Source: Sva-07 sp038321235
Lineage (GTDB): Bacteria; Actinomycetota; Acidimicrobiia; Acidimicrobiales; Ilumatobacteraceae
NCBI GenBank assembly: GCA_038321235.1
Contig: JBBQEU010000144.1
Location: 1-7,242 of the forward strand
Length of the DNA: 7,242 nucleotides
Reading direction: 5' to 3'
Positions within the stretch are counted from its first letter, which is position 1. The number at the start of each line of letters is the position of its first letter. This document shows positions 6,311 through 7,242 of this stretch, in pieces. The translations under genes were made by a program, and so were the position numbers. The notes beneath the pieces were generated by a model. The model ran no database searches. It was given only the letters and a program-made list of their open reading frames with translations, and had not been told where the DNA came from.

Positions 6311-7230
6311 CGGGTCTCGATCGGTAGGAGCACCTCGGCGGCCTCGGCGAGATGGGCAACCCATTCGTCCGCGTTCTCGGGCTCGGCGAGGGGGAGCACG
6401 ACGAACTTCGAGGTTCCGACGTCGATGAACTGTCGGATCAGGTCGGTCAGGCCCTCCCACGATGTCGGCACGAGCTCGGACGGATCGGTCAGGTCCGGCC
6501 GCCGCCTGGCCAGCAAGGCCAGCAGCCGGTCGGGAATCGGCCCGAACGAGTACGGCACGAGGACGCCGAAGTGGTCGTGGTCGATCTGGCGATCGTGCTC
6601 GGCGCCCACCTCCTCGATCACCGAGCGGCCCGCCGCCGCGTCGGCTGGCGTGACGAACGAGGGAAGCCAACCGTCGGCCATCCGGCCAACCCGGCGCAAC
6701 TCCGACGGGGCGATGCCACCCAACCAGACCTCCATCTTCGAGGCTGCTGGCTGCACTCGGACATCGTCGTAGTCGTACCGGTCGCCGTGATGGGTGAATG
6801 GCTCGCCGGTCCAGCAGTGCCGCATGACCGTGAGCATCTCATCGAACATCTTGGCTCGTTCGCCCCGCTCCACGCCGAAGGCCTGCTGCTCGACCGGATC
6901 GACGGCGCCGAGTCCGAACGCCGGCAGGAGGCGACCCCCGGACATGCTCGCCAAGGTGGCGAGCTCCTTGGCGAGCACCACCGGGTTGCGGCCGGGGAGA
7001 ACCATCACCGACATCCCGAACTTGAGCCGCTCGGTGCGGCCAGCTCCATAGGCCATCGCGACGAGCGGGTCGGGTGCTGGTCCGCTGATTCGTTCCGACA
7101 GCCAGAGCGAGTCGAATCCGAGCGCCTCCAGTGAGTCGACCACGGTTCCGTAGGACGGCCCGTTCAACGTGGTCGACGTGCCCAGCCCGTATCCGATACG
7201 AACATTCGGCTGGGCCAACTGATCAATCAT
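6307..7230 (-). CDS. Luciferase-like monooxygenase (LLM class, probably F420- or FMN-dependent)
   Basis: This 307-residue TIM-barrel oxidoreductase belongs to the bacterial-luciferase superfamily. Recognisable parts are the VRIGYGLG first strand (10-17), the LEALGFDSLWLSER segment (34-47), DPLVAMAYGAGRTERLKFG (54-72), the VLPGRNPVVLAKELATL helix region (77-93), and the hallmark SGGRLLPAFGLG (97-108). Later come ERAKMFDEMLTVMRHCWTGE and the WLGGIAPSELRRVGRMADGWLP block. In actinobacteria most proteins of this type use reduced F420 rather than FMN, so F420 is the likelier cofactor; the sequence alone does not settle it. It may belong to the MSMEG_3544-type subgroup, a low-confidence recollection. 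The start chosen is ATG 7228-7230. The frame is open for the four codons left in the window, so an earlier start cannot be excluded. It is the first visible gene of the - strand set and overlaps the thioesterase gene. Confidence 0.93.
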   Translation of the reverse strand: MIDQLAQPNVRIGYGLGTSTTLNGPSYGTVVDSLEALGFDSLWLSERISGPAPDPLVAMAYGAGRTERLKFGMSVMVLPGRNPVVLAKELATLASMSGGRLLPAFGLGAVDPVEQQAFGVERGERAKMFDEMLTVMRHCWTGEPFTHHGDRYDYDDVRVQPAASKMEVWLGGIAPSELRRVGRMADGWLPSFVTPADAAAGRSVIEEVGAEHDRQIDHDHFGVLVPYSFGPIPDRLLALLARRRPDLTDPSELVPTSWEGLTDLIRQFIDVGTSKFVVLPLAEPENADEWVAHLAEAAEVLLPIETR

Positions 7231-7242
7231 CGCCTGATCGTG

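Noticed and set aside
6311..6670. Upstream extension of the thioesterase gene to 399 residues
   Set aside because: The extra part lies inside the monooxygenase gene and is Arg-rich shadow sequence. The GTG overlapping the upstream stop gives the normal family length.
6352..7134. 260-residue + strand frame opposite the monooxygenase
   Set aside because: It is antisense to a strongly recognised luciferase-family gene and has no motif of its own.

Overview
The window looks like a chromosomal piece of a high-GC actinobacterium. An Acidimicrobiia (Ilumatobacter-like) host is my best guess. It rests on the high GC content, TTG and GTG starts, a luciferase-like oxidoreductase of the kind that often uses F420, a COG4880-type beta-propeller lipoprotein, and a glutaminyl-tRNA synthetase gene, which many actinobacteria lack. 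The taxon is an inference from gene content and was not tested by any search.

Layout: (1) Positions 1-404 hold the 3' end of glnS (glutaminyl-tRNA synthetase) on the + strand, cut by the window edge. (2) A perfect hairpin repeat at 408-440 follows its stop. (3) Positions 478-3237, +, encode a 919-residue exported protein: a signal peptide, three ~110-residue repeats with a fixed cysteine spacing, a small cysteine-containing linker domain, and a C-terminal arylsulfotransferase (ASST)-like propeller. (4) Positions 3235-3275 hold a second near-identical palindrome whose outermost base pairs are the TGA stops of the two convergent genes. (5) Positions 3273-5378, -, encode a 701-residue lipoprotein with a COG4880/Beta_propel domain. 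(6) Positions 5471-6310, -, encode a double-hotdog acyl-CoA thioesterase. (7) Positions 6307-7230, -, encode a luciferase-like monooxygenase whose stop overlaps the thioesterase start by 4 nt. No stretch over 300 nt lacks a gene; the longest gaps are 92 nt (5379-5470) and 73 nt (405-477).

How the genes fit together: the monooxygenase and thioesterase are almost certainly co-transcribed and translationally coupled, which suggests a role in acyl-CoA or lipid degradation with unknown substrate. The lipoprotein lies 92 nt downstream on the same strand and may be read from the same transcript or from its own promoter. The ASST-like protein and the lipoprotein face each other tail to tail; both are exported and both are predicted beta-propellers, but nothing in the sequence proves that they work together.

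I found no CRISPR array, tRNA or rRNA gene, transposase, prophage or toxin-antitoxin pair. The least ordinary elements are the repeated hairpin pair that brackets the ASST-like gene and the unusual domain architecture of that gene.
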